Made by a program: the position numbers and the translations under genes | Assembly (NCBI RefSeq): GCF_029278605.1 | Contig: NZ_CP119573.1 | Span: 806,001-870,000 of the forward strand | DNA: 64,000 nt | Direction: 5' to 3' | From: Cupriavidus sp. WKF15 | Lineage (GTDB): Bacteria; Pseudomonadota; Gammaproteobacteria; Burkholderiales; Burkholderiaceae | Shown here: positions 25,988 to 34,697 of the stretch, one piece after another | Numbering within the stretch: the stretch's first letter is position 1 | How the letters are laid out: each line of letters starts with the position of its first letter | The notes under the pieces: generated by a model | What the model saw: only the letters and a program-made list of their open reading frames with translations | Told to the model about the DNA's origin: nothing | Databases searched by the model: none

Positions 25988-26506
25988 TCATAGCCATCTG
26001 AAATTCGGCATCAGGTCACTATGCTCGTCGACCCCGACGCCGCCCAGTTCGTTGATGATCTCCTTCAGGGCTTCCTTCGATCGCGAATCGCAACTGGCGA
26101 TCATCAGCAACTGGCCCGGTGCCATTTGCGCATTCTGCCGCCACAGTGCAAGGCGGCCAATCCTGGCGCCAACCAATCCGCCGACCCACCATCCGATCAT
26201 CGCGCCAAGCATGACAGCACCAACATACGCAACGGCAGTGGCACTGGCGCCGGCGGAAACGCCGTATCTGAAGATGACAAGCGCGCCGACGATCGCGCCG
26301 ACGAAGATTCCTGTGATCGCCGCCTCTTCGCGGTACGTGGTCTGACCGACGTCGATCCTCGGCAGTCCGTCGACGGGCTGATTGTCGCGCTGGACAAACC
26401 ACGGCCCTGCGACGAGTGTCGGGGTACCGGCCAGATCGCCCAGTCGCGCTTGTGCAAGTCGCGCGGTGGCCTTGTCTCTCAGACTGAAATACAGCAGCGT
26501 ACGCAT
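25988..26506 (-). CDS. Hypothetical membrane protein with Gly-rich helices
   Basis: A 172-aa protein with two adjacent hydrophobic segments (about residues 64-84 and 90-118) rich in Gly and Ala, in the style of glycine-zipper helices: AITGIFVGAIVGALVIF, then AYVGAVMLGAMIGWWVGGLVGARIG. The N-terminus looks soluble (LLYFSLRDKATARLAQARL) and the C-terminus contains SCDSRSKEALKEIINELG. This resembles general-stress membrane proteins of the DUF1269 type, but I am not sure. It lies upstream of the small-gene run, with a 192-base gap. Confidence 0.65.
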   Translation of the reverse strand: MRTLLYFSLRDKATARLAQARLGDLAGTPTLVAGPWFVQRDNQPVDGLPRIDVGQTTYREEAAITGIFVGAIVGALVIFRYGVSAGASATAVAYVGAVMLGAMIGWWVGGLVGARIGRLALWRQNAQMAPGQLLMIASCDSRSKEALKEIINELGGVGVDEHSDLMPNFRWL

Positions 26507-26525
26507 GAAATTACCTCACGCAATC

Positions 26526-26831
26526 TCAGTTTCCATTTCCGGCGAGCCGGCGGATGCTTGCTTGATGGCTGCGGCCCATGCTCCTGATGGCCCTGGTGCG
26601 GGTGCAGGACGGTGACCGCAGGTCTGGCCAGCCTTCGTTGACAGCACGATCCCAGTCAATCAGCAGCATATTTGCCTGATGCCACCGGGACGCTGCCAAT
26701 CGCATGACTCCGAATCGCTGGGTGTTTCCCTTCGGCGGCCTGCCCATCGGGCGGTCGCGTAGAAGGCGTGTGACATGTATGGCCCGGTAAGTGGTCTCTG
26801 CAGATTCTTTCGGCACGATATGTTCCTTCAT
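26526..26831 (-). CDS. Doubtful small hypothetical protein
   Basis: A 101-aa frame with plausible internal composition (RAIHVTRLLRDRPMGRPPKG, ANMLLIDWDRAVNEGW) but a weak ribosome binding site (CTGGCAAGCG) and a low-complexity Arg/Ser C-terminus. It may be a real short gene with the true C-terminus altered, or a spurious frame. No family recognised. Confidence 0.3.
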   Translation of the reverse strand: MKEHIVPKESAETTYRAIHVTRLLRDRPMGRPPKGNTQRFGVMRLAASRWHQANMLLIDWDRAVNEGWPDLRSPSCTRTRAIRSMGRSHQASIRRLAGNGN

Positions 26832-27467
26832 CGCTTGCCAGGCTGAAATAGTGATGGCAGTGTTGAAAAATGGTCACCGTTATGGGCACCGATCTTCCAT
26901 TGCCAGCGGGTAATCATCTCCACCCATATCGCATTGCTGGAAATCGTTACGGCATCGTCATCACGATGAGAGCACGGCTCCGCCAGTCTGAAACGCGGAA
27001 GCGCAGGAGCAAAGGCGGAGACCAGCTTCGCGAATGGTCTTGCGGAGAAGAGTCTCCCTCGCCAGACATCGGTTGCATCAATCCCGGCGAATGACTGACT
27101 GACTTGACTACTGGGGGACTGGGCGAACGGCGGTCGCCGCGCGGCATCTTGCATGAATTTTCCAGGGATCCCCGTGAGTGACTTCAGGAGTCACCAGTCC
27201 TAAGACGTCATCGAGGGGGAAGGCCCGGAAACGAGTGATAGGCGAACCAGAAGCACCTGGCTACTGAAACGCTGCTCCTATCAGTATAGGGGGGCGATGC
27301 ACACCGTCCTAACCCGCTTACAAATTGATCAGGCAGGCGCTGCGTCGCACCTGCGGTGCCCGCTGATGCAGACCTTTCGCCCGCTTCCGGCGCTACACTG
27401 AAATGGTGGCCAGAGCCGTTCACGCGGCCGGCACCATTTCCGCCCCCATGTCGACACAAGGTCAGCA
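26832..27467. other. 636-bp stretch without a supported gene
   Basis: Several frames are open on both strands, but none has both a start signal and a recognisable product. A small 6-bp-stem hairpin (GTGACT/AGTCAC) lies near 27177-27193. Confidence 0.35.
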
Positions 27468-28325
27468 ATGAACCGTCTTAGGTACTCGGTGAACCTGTCC
27501 TATGAGATCCTGGATCCCACAGGAGACTTTCTGTTGATTGTCGAAGCTGCGAAGACCGCAAGACAGTCCGTTGTCTCCGAGCGTCTGGCGCTCACGCCAC
27601 CGGTTGAAGCCGATCGGTACACGGATCCACTCTGCAACCGCCTGCTCAGGATACGTGCGAACAAGGGCCCGCTGGCCATCCGCTATGAAGCTGTGGTGGA
27701 CATCGATCATCGCCTGGACGATGGTATGTCACTCACGGAGGTACCCGTCGCCGAACTCCCCTTCGATGTCCTTTCGTACCTCGCACCGAGCCGGTATTGC
27801 GAATCCGACCGCATGATGGAGTTCGCCATGCGCGAGTTTGGCGGCATGCGCCCCGGCTATTCGCGCGTGTATGCGATTCGGGAGTGGGTGCGCAACCATG
27901 TGCGCTTTCTTTCGCGATCCACCAATGAGCGCACCTCGGCGATCGATACGATTGTCGAGCGCACTGGCGTATGCCGGGATTTTTCCCACCTGATGATCGC
28001 GATCTGCCGCGCCCTGAGTATTCCCGCCCGTATGTCCAGCAGCGTGGACTATGGCGCGGACCCCGCCATGGGTGCGCCGGACTTTCACGCGGTGGTCGAG
28101 GTGTTCCTGTCGGGCGGATGGTACCTGCTCGACCCCTCGGGGGTATCCATTCCGACTGGCCTGCTGCGCATCGGCACCGGCCGCGATGCCGCCGACATTC
28201 CGTTTGCCGCCATATTCGGCAAGGTCGAGTCGAAGCGGCCCTTTATCGAAATCCAGCCAATGGCCGACCCGGCTGCCGGGATTGGCCTGCCGCTCGCAAC
28301 GACAAGCGCCATCTCCACCTGGTAA
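27468..28325 (+). CDS. Transglutaminase-like domain protein
   Basis: A 285-aa cytosolic protein. After an N-terminal beta-sandwich-like part (residues 1-100) comes a transglutaminase/protease-like core with the catalytic triad in clear contexts: Cys in RTGVCRDFSHLMIAICRAL, His in GAPDFHAVVEV and Asp in GWYLLDPSG. Bacterial members often act as cysteine proteases or in peptide processing. The ribosome binding site is weak (AAGG, 8 bases upstream). A short unknown gene lies convergent on the other strand just downstream. Confidence 0.9.
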   Translation: MNRLRYSVNLSYEILDPTGDFLLIVEAAKTARQSVVSERLALTPPVEADRYTDPLCNRLLRIRANKGPLAIRYEAVVDIDHRLDDGMSLTEVPVAELPFDVLSYLAPSRYCESDRMMEFAMREFGGMRPGYSRVYAIREWVRNHVRFLSRSTNERTSAIDTIVERTGVCRDFSHLMIAICRALSIPARMSSSVDYGADPAMGAPDFHAVVEVFLSGGWYLLDPSGVSIPTGLLRIGTGRDAADIPFAAIFGKVESKRPFIEIQPMADPAAGIGLPLATTSAISTW

Positions 28326-28331
28326 GCGGCA

Positions 28332-28649
28332 TTAGCGCGCTTCGCCTTTCATCCCTTCCATTTCCATGGCGGCGTTCCAATCCTCGTATGCCGCAATCGG
28401 TTCCATGGCCTCGTCGACGAACGATGACGCGCGTTCCGCGGCAGCCGACGGCCCCAGAAGAACATCCTCCCGATCACCATCCTCGGCCTTCGGCGGCAGC
28501 AACATGTCTTCGAGCATCCCGCGTAGTTCCGGGATATCCCATGGCTTGCCAAACCTCGTTTTTCTGTTCTGATAGTGGCGAACCTCCGAGTCTTGCTCGG
28601 CGGTAGGTGGCAGAACTCGGAATGTAGGGCCTGTGTCGGGTTGGATCAT
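28332..28649 (-). CDS. Hypothetical protein
   Basis: A 105-aa hydrophilic, acidic protein preceded by GAGGGAGGCACACC. The sequence has a KTRFGKPWDIPELRGMLEDMLLPP core and an acidic C-terminus (DEAMEPIAAYEDW). No family recognised. It converges on the transglutaminase-like gene with a 6-base gap. Confidence 0.55.
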   Translation of the reverse strand: MIQPDTGPTFRVLPPTAEQDSEVRHYQNRKTRFGKPWDIPELRGMLEDMLLPPKAEDGDREDVLLGPSAAAERASSFVDEAMEPIAAYEDWNAAMEMEGMKGEAR

Positions 28650-29054
28650 GGTGTGCCTCCCTCATCGGTCGGCATTCGTTGAATGCAGAGGTATCGCCCC
28701 CGGTCATGCCGACGGCTTCGCGCTACCGTCTCACGGACACTGTTCTGATGCAGCTTCCAGCCCCTATGCGGCGCAGTGTTATCGAGCAAAAATGCACAGA
28801 GGTGGTCCCGTGGGCGTGTGTGTTTCATTGCTGGACACCTCACCTAAAACGCTGATGTTGCCAGTCTCTGCCGCCTCTGGCATGGATGACTATGGGTTCT
28901 GTCCTACATGCGCCGTGTCGTTGGGCGCACGTTGCTAGGCAGGCCGCCAGGCAGTTATCTCACCCAGCCCGTTGTCCGGCACGCGACCAATTCCCTTCAG
29001 GGAGACGTCTATGCAACGTCCTATCCTTAGGGGGATTCAGTCGGGAGACGTCAC
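28650..29054. other. 405-bp stretch without a supported gene
   Basis: No frame with both a ribosome binding site and a coherent product is seen. It probably holds the promoters of the divergent small genes on either side. Confidence 0.35.
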
Positions 29055-29339
29055 GTGCTTGACGTTAAGACGGAGCTTCGGGATCTCGAAATGAGCACCC
29101 GGCATATCACTGAGGGACGCCAACGCATTCGCCGCCAGATTGCCCTTGTACGAGAGTTGCGCGCGGACGGTCATGACGTCGCCATGGCACTCCAGCTCTT
29201 GGACGCTCTGCGAGGCTCAGTGTCTGCCCAGCGAGAGCATCGAGCGCTGATCGTGAAGGTGCTAAATGACCATTCCAGACTGCGGCTTGGCGTTGCGCTA
29301 GCCGAGGGGGCGTTCGAGCCTGCGCCCAGGCGGAGATAA
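29055..29339 (+). CDS. Small helical hypothetical protein
   Basis: A 94-aa protein with a GTG start after GGGAGACGTCAC. It is almost fully helical and rich in Arg and Glu (ELRDLEMSTRHITEGRQRIRRQIALVRELR), compatible with a coiled coil. No family recognised. It stands alone on the + strand. Confidence 0.5.
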   Translation: MLDVKTELRDLEMSTRHITEGRQRIRRQIALVRELRADGHDVAMALQLLDALRGSVSAQREHRALIVKVLNDHSRLRLGVALAEGAFEPAPRRR

Positions 29340-29935
29340 CACAGACTCCACCGGGGGAGCCTAGCGAATCACTCCGCCCATCGATTTCCCGTACTGAGCG
29401 TGCCCATACGGTCTACTCAGACTCGGCGACATCGCTGACGACACCAGCGTTTGTACCATCTGGCGTTCTCTGTCGAGAAGGGTCGCCTTGGTCCCTTATG
29501 GTAACCATCCTGATCCCGAGCGGATTCCGACATAGGGCCATCTATCGTTCGGCGGGGAACTGCAACGTCTAGACGGTGCTGGGCGGACGCTTGCCTCGTG
29601 ACCGTTGTAGCTTGAAATCCGCCGTTGGGACGGCGACGGGTCGAATGGCCGCAAGGGGTCGCAGATTCACGGCTGGCATCTGACCGCGACCGACCAGTTC
29701 CGGCGTTCGCCGGCGAGCGTGGGCTGACACTCAAGCGTCAGCTCGCGACAAACTGCAGACGTCGGCCGCTGTCTATCTCCCGCATCAGTTCCCTGGTTTT
29801 AGATGCTCATGCTCAGTACCGTTCCGCACGAATGAGCGAGGAGTCTAGCCTTGTGTTGCCTAGACCACTAAAGCAACGTCGGGGAACTCTTATGCTTGAA
29901 AAGTCCATTCAGGGCTTCAAGCAAGGAGGATGATC
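29340..29935. other. 596-bp stretch without a supported gene
   Basis: Only short overlapping frames with skewed composition are present. GC is visibly lower than in the flanking core-like regions. Nothing recognised. Confidence 0.4.
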
Positions 29936-30241
29936 ATGCGCATGCTTCTCAACATACGAATTCCCCACGAGCCATTTAATGCCTTCGTGCGCGAAGGCAC
30001 CATTGGGGAAGTGATGGCGAGGATACTAGAAGAAACAAAGCCGGAAGCCGCCTATTTCACCGAGCAAAACGGAACACGCGGAGCCATCCTCGTCGTCAAC
30101 CTCGATGAGCCGTCGCAGATTCCTGCGCTCGCAGAGCCGTGGTTTCTAATGTTCAACGCCGACTGCGAGTTTCGCGTAGTGATGGCTCCGGAAGACCTGA
30201 AGAAAGCCGGGTTAGAGAATCTCGGATCGAAGTGGAAATAG
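29936..30241 (+). CDS. Hypothetical protein
   Basis: A 101-aa protein starting MRMLLNIRIPHEPFNAFVREGTIGEV. The AAGGAGG box ends directly at an ATG at 29930 and is 6 bases from the ATG at 29936, so the latter is preferred. Features are EETKPEAAYFTEQNGTRGAILVV and a FLMFNADCEFRVVMAPEDL stretch, suggesting a ferredoxin-like alpha/beta barrel such as DUF3303-type proteins, but this is a guess. Its stop converges on the histidine kinase gene with 265 bases between. Confidence 0.7.
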   Translation: MRMLLNIRIPHEPFNAFVREGTIGEVMARILEETKPEAAYFTEQNGTRGAILVVNLDEPSQIPALAEPWFLMFNADCEFRVVMAPEDLKKAGLENLGSKWK

Positions 30242-30506
30242 CAAGAGTTGGGGAGTTGCATGAGTCTAATTAGGTGGACGACCGTTAGTTAGGAGTTATC
30301 TCCCTCGAAGCGGTGACAGATCGAAGGCTCGGAGCGGGGCGGCAAGCGACTAGCGGCCGCCCTAATGGCCAAGGGCACTGCCCGGCCATGAGCCGTCGCT
30401 CGTCAGCACGTCGTAAGGACATTCCGACGTCAATTCAGCCTCGCTAGCGGCCATTGCACTCCGGAAGACGGAAGCCGCTTCCTAGCTCAGACCTTCGTGG
30501 AGGCTG

Positions 30507-31571
30507 CTACCCACGACGCGGTAGACGCACAGCAAACGCAGTCTCTGCCTGGTCGGACCGAACCTCAATTGATCCCTGATGGGCTTTGGCAATTTCGCTC
30601 GCAATATAGAGCCCGAGCCCGAGGCCGCGCGGGTTGTTGTCTTCCTGATTTGGGCCTCTGCGCAGCGGCTCGAAAATCCGGTCCAGCGTCAGCCGGTCAA
30701 TGGCAGGACCGCTGTTGATAACCTCTAGACAGACTTCCGCATCGAGACCGGTGACTGCAATGCGGACCGGCTTGTCCGGCGCGCCGTACGCTATCGCATT
30801 GAGCACCAGATTTGAAATCAGTTGCTGCAGGCGCACGCCGTCCCAAACACCCAGTAGGTCGCCGCTTACCTCAAGATCGATGCGGCGGTCTGGATTGGCG
30901 GCACGCAACTGGTCTACGGTATCGCCAACCAGGTTAGCCAGGTCGACTTCATCAGGCGCGATGTTGATGCCCAAGCCGAGTTTCGTTCGGTTGAAATCGC
31001 ACAGATCATCCAAAAGCGCGTTCATGCTGGCACCGCTTCGAATCAGTCGGGTTGCCGCTTCTGATACCTTCTCCCCGGCGTTCAGCGCGGCCAGGTATTT
31101 AGCGGTCATCTGGATGGTCTGGAGGGGACTTCGCATATCGTGCCCAAGCATGCCGAGCAGCAGATTGCGAGACTGCTCTACCTCCGCATCGAAAAAATCC
31201 ACCGATTCTGCGATTGCCTGATCGATCGCTTCGTTGAACCGGACCATGTCGTCCAAGTCGTCGGCGACCAACTGAAATTCGTCTAGCCACAAGCGCAGCA
31301 CGCTGGCGCGAAGAGCGCGGTACTCGGCAACCAGTTGGTTAATGCTGAAGCCACCACGCGCCCGCATGACGGCGTGCGTCTGCGCTGCAGTTTCCGGCGC
31401 GTCGGGCAGTGTGGGGGCCCGCCCCAGTGACTTTTCGCGCTGAGCGTCCCTCGTTTGTGAGGTTGATAGATCCTTGGCAATGGCCTGCAGGATCTGCGGT
31501 GCGCTGTCGCGTAGGGCGAGAGAGTTCAGGCACGTGCAGCCGGCAGCAACGTGGTGGCAAAGGCCTCCCAT
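30507..31571 (-). CDS. Sensor histidine kinase (N-terminal RsbRD part frameshifted)
   Basis: Kinase with no membrane segment. The open frame (up to 354 aa) holds most of an RsbRD-like N-terminal domain (AETAAQTHAVMRARGGFSINQLVAEYRALR-type region), then HisKA with the phospho-accepting His in GMLGHDMRSPLQT, the N box LISNLVLNAIAYG and the G box GLGLGLYIASEIAKAHQG. The natural N-terminus is found upstream in another frame (31534-31621), so a single-base loss near 31530-31545 has split the gene. The kinase core is intact and could be made only from an internal start. No response regulator is adjacent. Confidence 0.8.
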   Translation of the reverse strand: MGGLCHHVAAGCTCLNSLALRDSAPQILQAIAKDLSTSQTRDAQREKSLGRAPTLPDAPETAAQTHAVMRARGGFSINQLVAEYRALRASVLRLWLDEFQLVADDLDDMVRFNEAIDQAIAESVDFFDAEVEQSRNLLLGMLGHDMRSPLQTIQMTAKYLAALNAGEKVSEAATRLIRSGASMNALLDDLCDFNRTKLGLGINIAPDEVDLANLVGDTVDQLRAANPDRRIDLEVSGDLLGVWDGVRLQQLISNLVLNAIAYGAPDKPVRIAVTGLDAEVCLEVINSGPAIDRLTLDRIFEPLRRGPNQEDNNPRGLGLGLYIASEIAKAHQGSIEVRSDQAETAFAVRLPRRG

Positions 31572-31621
31572 TCCGCCAAAATGTGCTCCATGTCCCGCAA
31601 AATGAAATCAGCTAATCGCAT
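31534..31621 (-). pseudogene. Out-of-frame N-terminus of the histidine kinase
   Basis: From ATG at 31621 the strand reads MRLADFILRDMEHILAEW and on to about 29 codons before a TGA. This is the usual opening of RsbRD-type sensor kinases. The continuation (LNSLALRDSAPQ) is in the frame of the downstream 354-aa reading frame, so one base appears to be missing between the two parts. Confidence 0.75.
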
Positions 31622-31975
31622 GGCAACCAAGAGGAATTGAAGACCTACATTTCAGCAGAATAGGAGTTTGGCTCCTGCTGAGGCAACGTCGCCACTTAGG
31701 CACACGGTCATTACCTCATGAAGTGATGGAATCTTGGGGAAAAGCCTAGGAACGAAATCAGTGCGACTGCTCTAAATTCTTCCTGGATTTGTGCGGCGCA
31801 GCAATCGAGGGCCGGCCTCCCGAAGCCATCCCAACCGGACTGTGTGGTGCGCGAGGCATGCCCTCGCGACCAGGCCCATGCGGACCCAGCGACGCATTCC
31901 AGAGTGGCCAGCGCTTGACATCTCGGCCGGCGCGAACTTTGCTTGTGATAGGAAGCGGCTCTCCAGTTATCGCCC
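31622..31975. other. 354-bp intergenic stretch
   Basis: Lies between the divergent kinase and an uncharacterised + strand gene. Nothing recognised apart from a weak AGGAG/CTCCT hairpin near 31660-31675. Confidence 0.35.
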
Positions 31976-32437
31976 ATGTCCTTGCAGACGCCCCCGGCCC
32001 GTACCTGGGCCCTCCACTGCACCCTCTTTCGGGGGCAGACGCCGCCGCGCGCCTGCCTGTACCTGCTCGCGGACCTGCGCCGGGGCGTCGCGCTGTCGGC
32101 CATACTGGCCGAGCAGCCGCTAGGTGGTGCCTTGGCCGCATGGCTGGAGGCGGCCGCGATCGGCAGGCCCCCGCCACGGGCGCTGCAGTCGACCGAGCTG
32201 CCTTCGGAGCAAGACCGGCGGGCTCTTTTCGCCTGGATTATGGCCTACGACGTTGTTCTAGAGCCGCAGAATCTGGGTGGGCGTTTCTGGAAGCCAGTTG
32301 ATCAACTCTTGCAGTCGGCGTGGGAAAGCCTTGGTCTGGCGCCCGGCGCAGTCGGCGAGATGCCGACTTGGTCCGGCGCGCAGCAGGGGCTGGACCGCTG
32401 GTTTCGCGTACATTGCCAGCACCTCAGCGGAGTGTGA
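31976..32437 (+). CDS. Hypothetical protein
   Basis: A 153-aa frame with coherent composition: LFRGQTPPRACLYLLADLRRGVALSAILAEQPLGGALAAWLEAAA, then ALFAWIMAYDVVLEPQNLGGRFWKPVDQLLQ. The ribosome binding site is poor. No family recognised. GC is higher than in the surrounding DNA. It may be a real orphan gene. Confidence 0.45.
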   Translation: MSLQTPPARTWALHCTLFRGQTPPRACLYLLADLRRGVALSAILAEQPLGGALAAWLEAAAIGRPPPRALQSTELPSEQDRRALFAWIMAYDVVLEPQNLGGRFWKPVDQLLQSAWESLGLAPGAVGEMPTWSGAQQGLDRWFRVHCQHLSGV

Positions 32438-32765
32438 CCGCGTGCAGGAGGCGTCTGCGATATTGGCGACCCGATGGTGGGGGTGGCGGTAGCCGCTGCA
32501 GGTCCTGAGCACCCGGCGGGGGCCGCATCCGGTGGAAGCAACAGCGGTGAAAGAGATGTTCAAGGAAGCGCGGGTGCGCAACATGTGGGCAGAGACCGGC
32601 CACCACCTGTCACTCGCAATTCGAAACTTAACGACCAGAGTGCGCCAGACATCGGTCGCTGACCGCCTCAGCGAAGTGCCTTTCACGATCACCATTCATC
32701 GGGCCACTAGACACTTGGCTCTCATGAGGTAATCAGAGCATTGGCTCAGAATCGCCCCCTCGAAA
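32438..32765. other. 328-bp stretch without a supported gene
   Basis: A + strand frame at 32532-32732 could encode 66 aa but has no recognisable product and no clear start signal. It is followed directly by the convergent stop of the IclR gene. Confidence 0.3.
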
Positions 32766-33521
32766 TCAGGGATGCCATGTCGTAGGCCGGACGGTCTGAT
32801 CCCGGGAGCCGGAAATTGCATAGGACACTTCCTTTCCGGCGGCCAGCATCAGATCCACATACTCCGCCAACTTATCTCGCGTCAGCCGACTAATGGGCCC
32901 TGAGATGCAAAGAGCCCCGGCCAAAGTCCAATTGATTCCGAACACCGGGACAGCCAGGCTCGAAACTTCAGGCTCCCGTTCGCCCATTGAAATGAAATAA
33001 CCATCTTTGCGAATGGCCTCGTATGGCTCGCCGCTTTCGCCTGCGAATGCCCGCAACACTCTGCCCGGCGCTCCGGTGAGAGGAAGCCTTTCCCCGACGC
33101 GCACGTGGTGCCGCACCGCGCCCGGTCCTTCGACTCGCACCAGGCAGGCCCGAGTGTCTCCCTCCCGGACATAAAAGGCCGCGCTTTCGCGTGTTTCGTA
33201 GGTAATTCGCCTGAGCACGGGCTCCACCGTTTCATTCACGCGAAACGCAGCCTGATAGCGCGCGCCCAGCCATCCTGCGGCCGCTCCGAGGCGCCATTGG
33301 CCATCTTCGCGTTGGACCAGGTACTCGCTTTGCGCCAGTGTCCGCGCCGTGCGCAGCACGGTCGATTTGCCCATCCCGACCCGTCGGCTCAACTCCGACA
33401 GGGTCAACGAAGCGTCATCGGCAGAGAAGGCCTCGAGAATTTGCAAGGCACGGGTGACCGCGATGATTGTGTCTTTATCCGCACCTTCCGGCACCTGTTC
33501 CGGCTGAGCATTCCGTTTCAT
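32766..33521 (-). CDS. IclR-family transcriptional regulator
   Basis: A 251-aa regulator. The winged HTH (about residues 20-85) contains RALQILEAFSADDASLTLSELSRRVGMGKSTVLRTARTL. The C-terminal IclR effector domain follows, with FYVREGDTRACLVRVEGPGAVRHHVRVGERLPLTGAPGRVLRAF. ATG at 33521 is chosen because the longer frame runs through the operator-like sequence. It is divergent from the Bug/RraA/dehydrogenase/cyclase cluster and probably controls it. Confidence 0.93.
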   Translation of the reverse strand: MKRNAQPEQVPEGADKDTIIAVTRALQILEAFSADDASLTLSELSRRVGMGKSTVLRTARTLAQSEYLVQREDGQWRLGAAAGWLGARYQAAFRVNETVEPVLRRITYETRESAAFYVREGDTRACLVRVEGPGAVRHHVRVGERLPLTGAPGRVLRAFAGESGEPYEAIRKDGYFISMGEREPEVSSLAVPVFGINWTLAGALCISGPISRLTRDKLAEYVDLMLAAGKEVSYAISGSRDQTVRPTTWHP

Positions 33522-33527
33522 GGCACA

Positions 33528-33566
33528 TGTTCCGCTATGGACAACGCAATTGTATAGCACGGAACA
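33528..33566. promoter_or_regulatory. IclR operator candidate
   Basis: Imperfect dyad: the left arm TGTTCCG-CTAT begins at 33528 and the right arm ATAGCACGGAACA ends at 33566, with an inner ACAA..TTGT pair. It fills the 93-base gap between the divergent IclR and Bug genes. Assignment to IclR is by position. Confidence 0.55.
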
Positions 33567-33614
33567 GCCATCTATAGTCAAGGCACAAATACAAGGCTTC
33601 GATTGGAGACACCC

Positions 33615-34589
33615 TTGAAGATCATCCTTCGCGTTCTGGCCGCCTGCACCATGGCTGCAGTGCCTGGCCTTCCTGCGTATGCCGCAGACACCTATCCGGC
33701 CAAGCCCATTCGCCTGATCGTTCCCTTCCCACCGGGCGGCGCGCCGGATACCTTCTCGCGCGAAATTGGCCAACAACTGAGCCGGGATCTGAAGTGGACC
33801 ATCATCATCGACAACAAGCCAGGTGCTGGCGGCAATCTCGGCGTCGAGGCTGCGGCAAAAGCGTCGCCTGACGGCTACACGCTGGTATTCGGCCAGACCA
33901 GCAATCTTGCCATCAACCCGTCGTTGTACAAGAAGCTGCCGTATGACCCAGCGAAAGATCTGACGCCCATCGGCTTGATTGCCTCCGCACCTCTCGCGAT
34001 TGTTGCCAACAACAGTTCACCATACAAGAACCTGGCCGACGTGCTTGCCGCCGCGAAAGCCAAGCCAGGCACGGTAACGTTCGGCACGCCGGGCAATGGT
34101 ACGGTCGCACACCTCGCCATGGAACTCCTGCAGAAGCAGGCCGGTGTGAAGATGCAGCATATTCCATACAAGGGTGCATCGCAGGCTCTCACCGACGTTT
34201 TGAGTGGCCAGGTAGAAATCTATATTGGCTCCGTCCCTACGGTGATGGGTCAAATCAAGACGGGCAAGTTGCGCGGAATCGCTGTGACCTCTGCGAAGCG
34301 TTCGCCGCAATTGCCTAACACGCCCACCGTAGCGGAAGCCGGCGTGAAGCAATTTGACGCGGACACATGGTTCGGCCTGCTTGCACCCGCCGGCACCCCG
34401 GCACCCGTCGTCGCAAGACTCAACGCTGAATTGAATCGAGTACTCCAGGTCCCGGCCGTTCGTTCCAAGATCGAGGCGGAAGGCGGACAGGTCTTGGGCG
34501 GTAGTACCGCAGCATTTGCAGGCCTATTGCAAAAGGATCTTGCTCGCTGGCGAGTCGTGGTCAGAGACTCGGGCGCGACCATCGATTAA
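33615..34589 (+). CDS. Bug-family solute-binding protein
   Basis: Periplasmic protein of about 324 aa with a signal peptide (AVPGLPAYA) and Bug motifs: YPAKPIRLIVPFPPGG, NKPGAGGNLGVEAAAKASPDGYTLVFG, HIPYKGASQALTDVLSGQVE and TPTVAEAG. TTG at 33615 lies 6 bases after GGAGA; an upstream TTG at 33603 lacks that spacing. First gene of a five-gene + strand cluster. No TctAB partners are nearby. Probably captures the carboxylate used by the cluster. Confidence 0.93.
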   Translation: MKIILRVLAACTMAAVPGLPAYAADTYPAKPIRLIVPFPPGGAPDTFSREIGQQLSRDLKWTIIIDNKPGAGGNLGVEAAAKASPDGYTLVFGQTSNLAINPSLYKKLPYDPAKDLTPIGLIASAPLAIVANNSSPYKNLADVLAAAKAKPGTVTFGTPGNGTVAHLAMELLQKQAGVKMQHIPYKGASQALTDVLSGQVEIYIGSVPTVMGQIKTGKLRGIAVTSAKRSPQLPNTPTVAEAGVKQFDADTWFGLLAPAGTPAPVVARLNAELNRVLQVPAVRSKIEAEGGQVLGGSTAAFAGLLQKDLARWRVVVRDSGATID

Positions 34590-34697
34590 CGCCTCGGCGC
34601 GCGCCCGCGCGCCGGATTCCACTTTCGCAGTTTCACAATCCGTCGGTTGGCTTGCCAACTGCGCGGCTGGATTCACTCGCAGATTTTAGGAGCAACT

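Noticed and set aside
23000..32000. Idea of a prophage or integrative element
   Set aside because: No integrase, capsid, tail, lysis or conjugation gene and no tRNA attachment site is visible.
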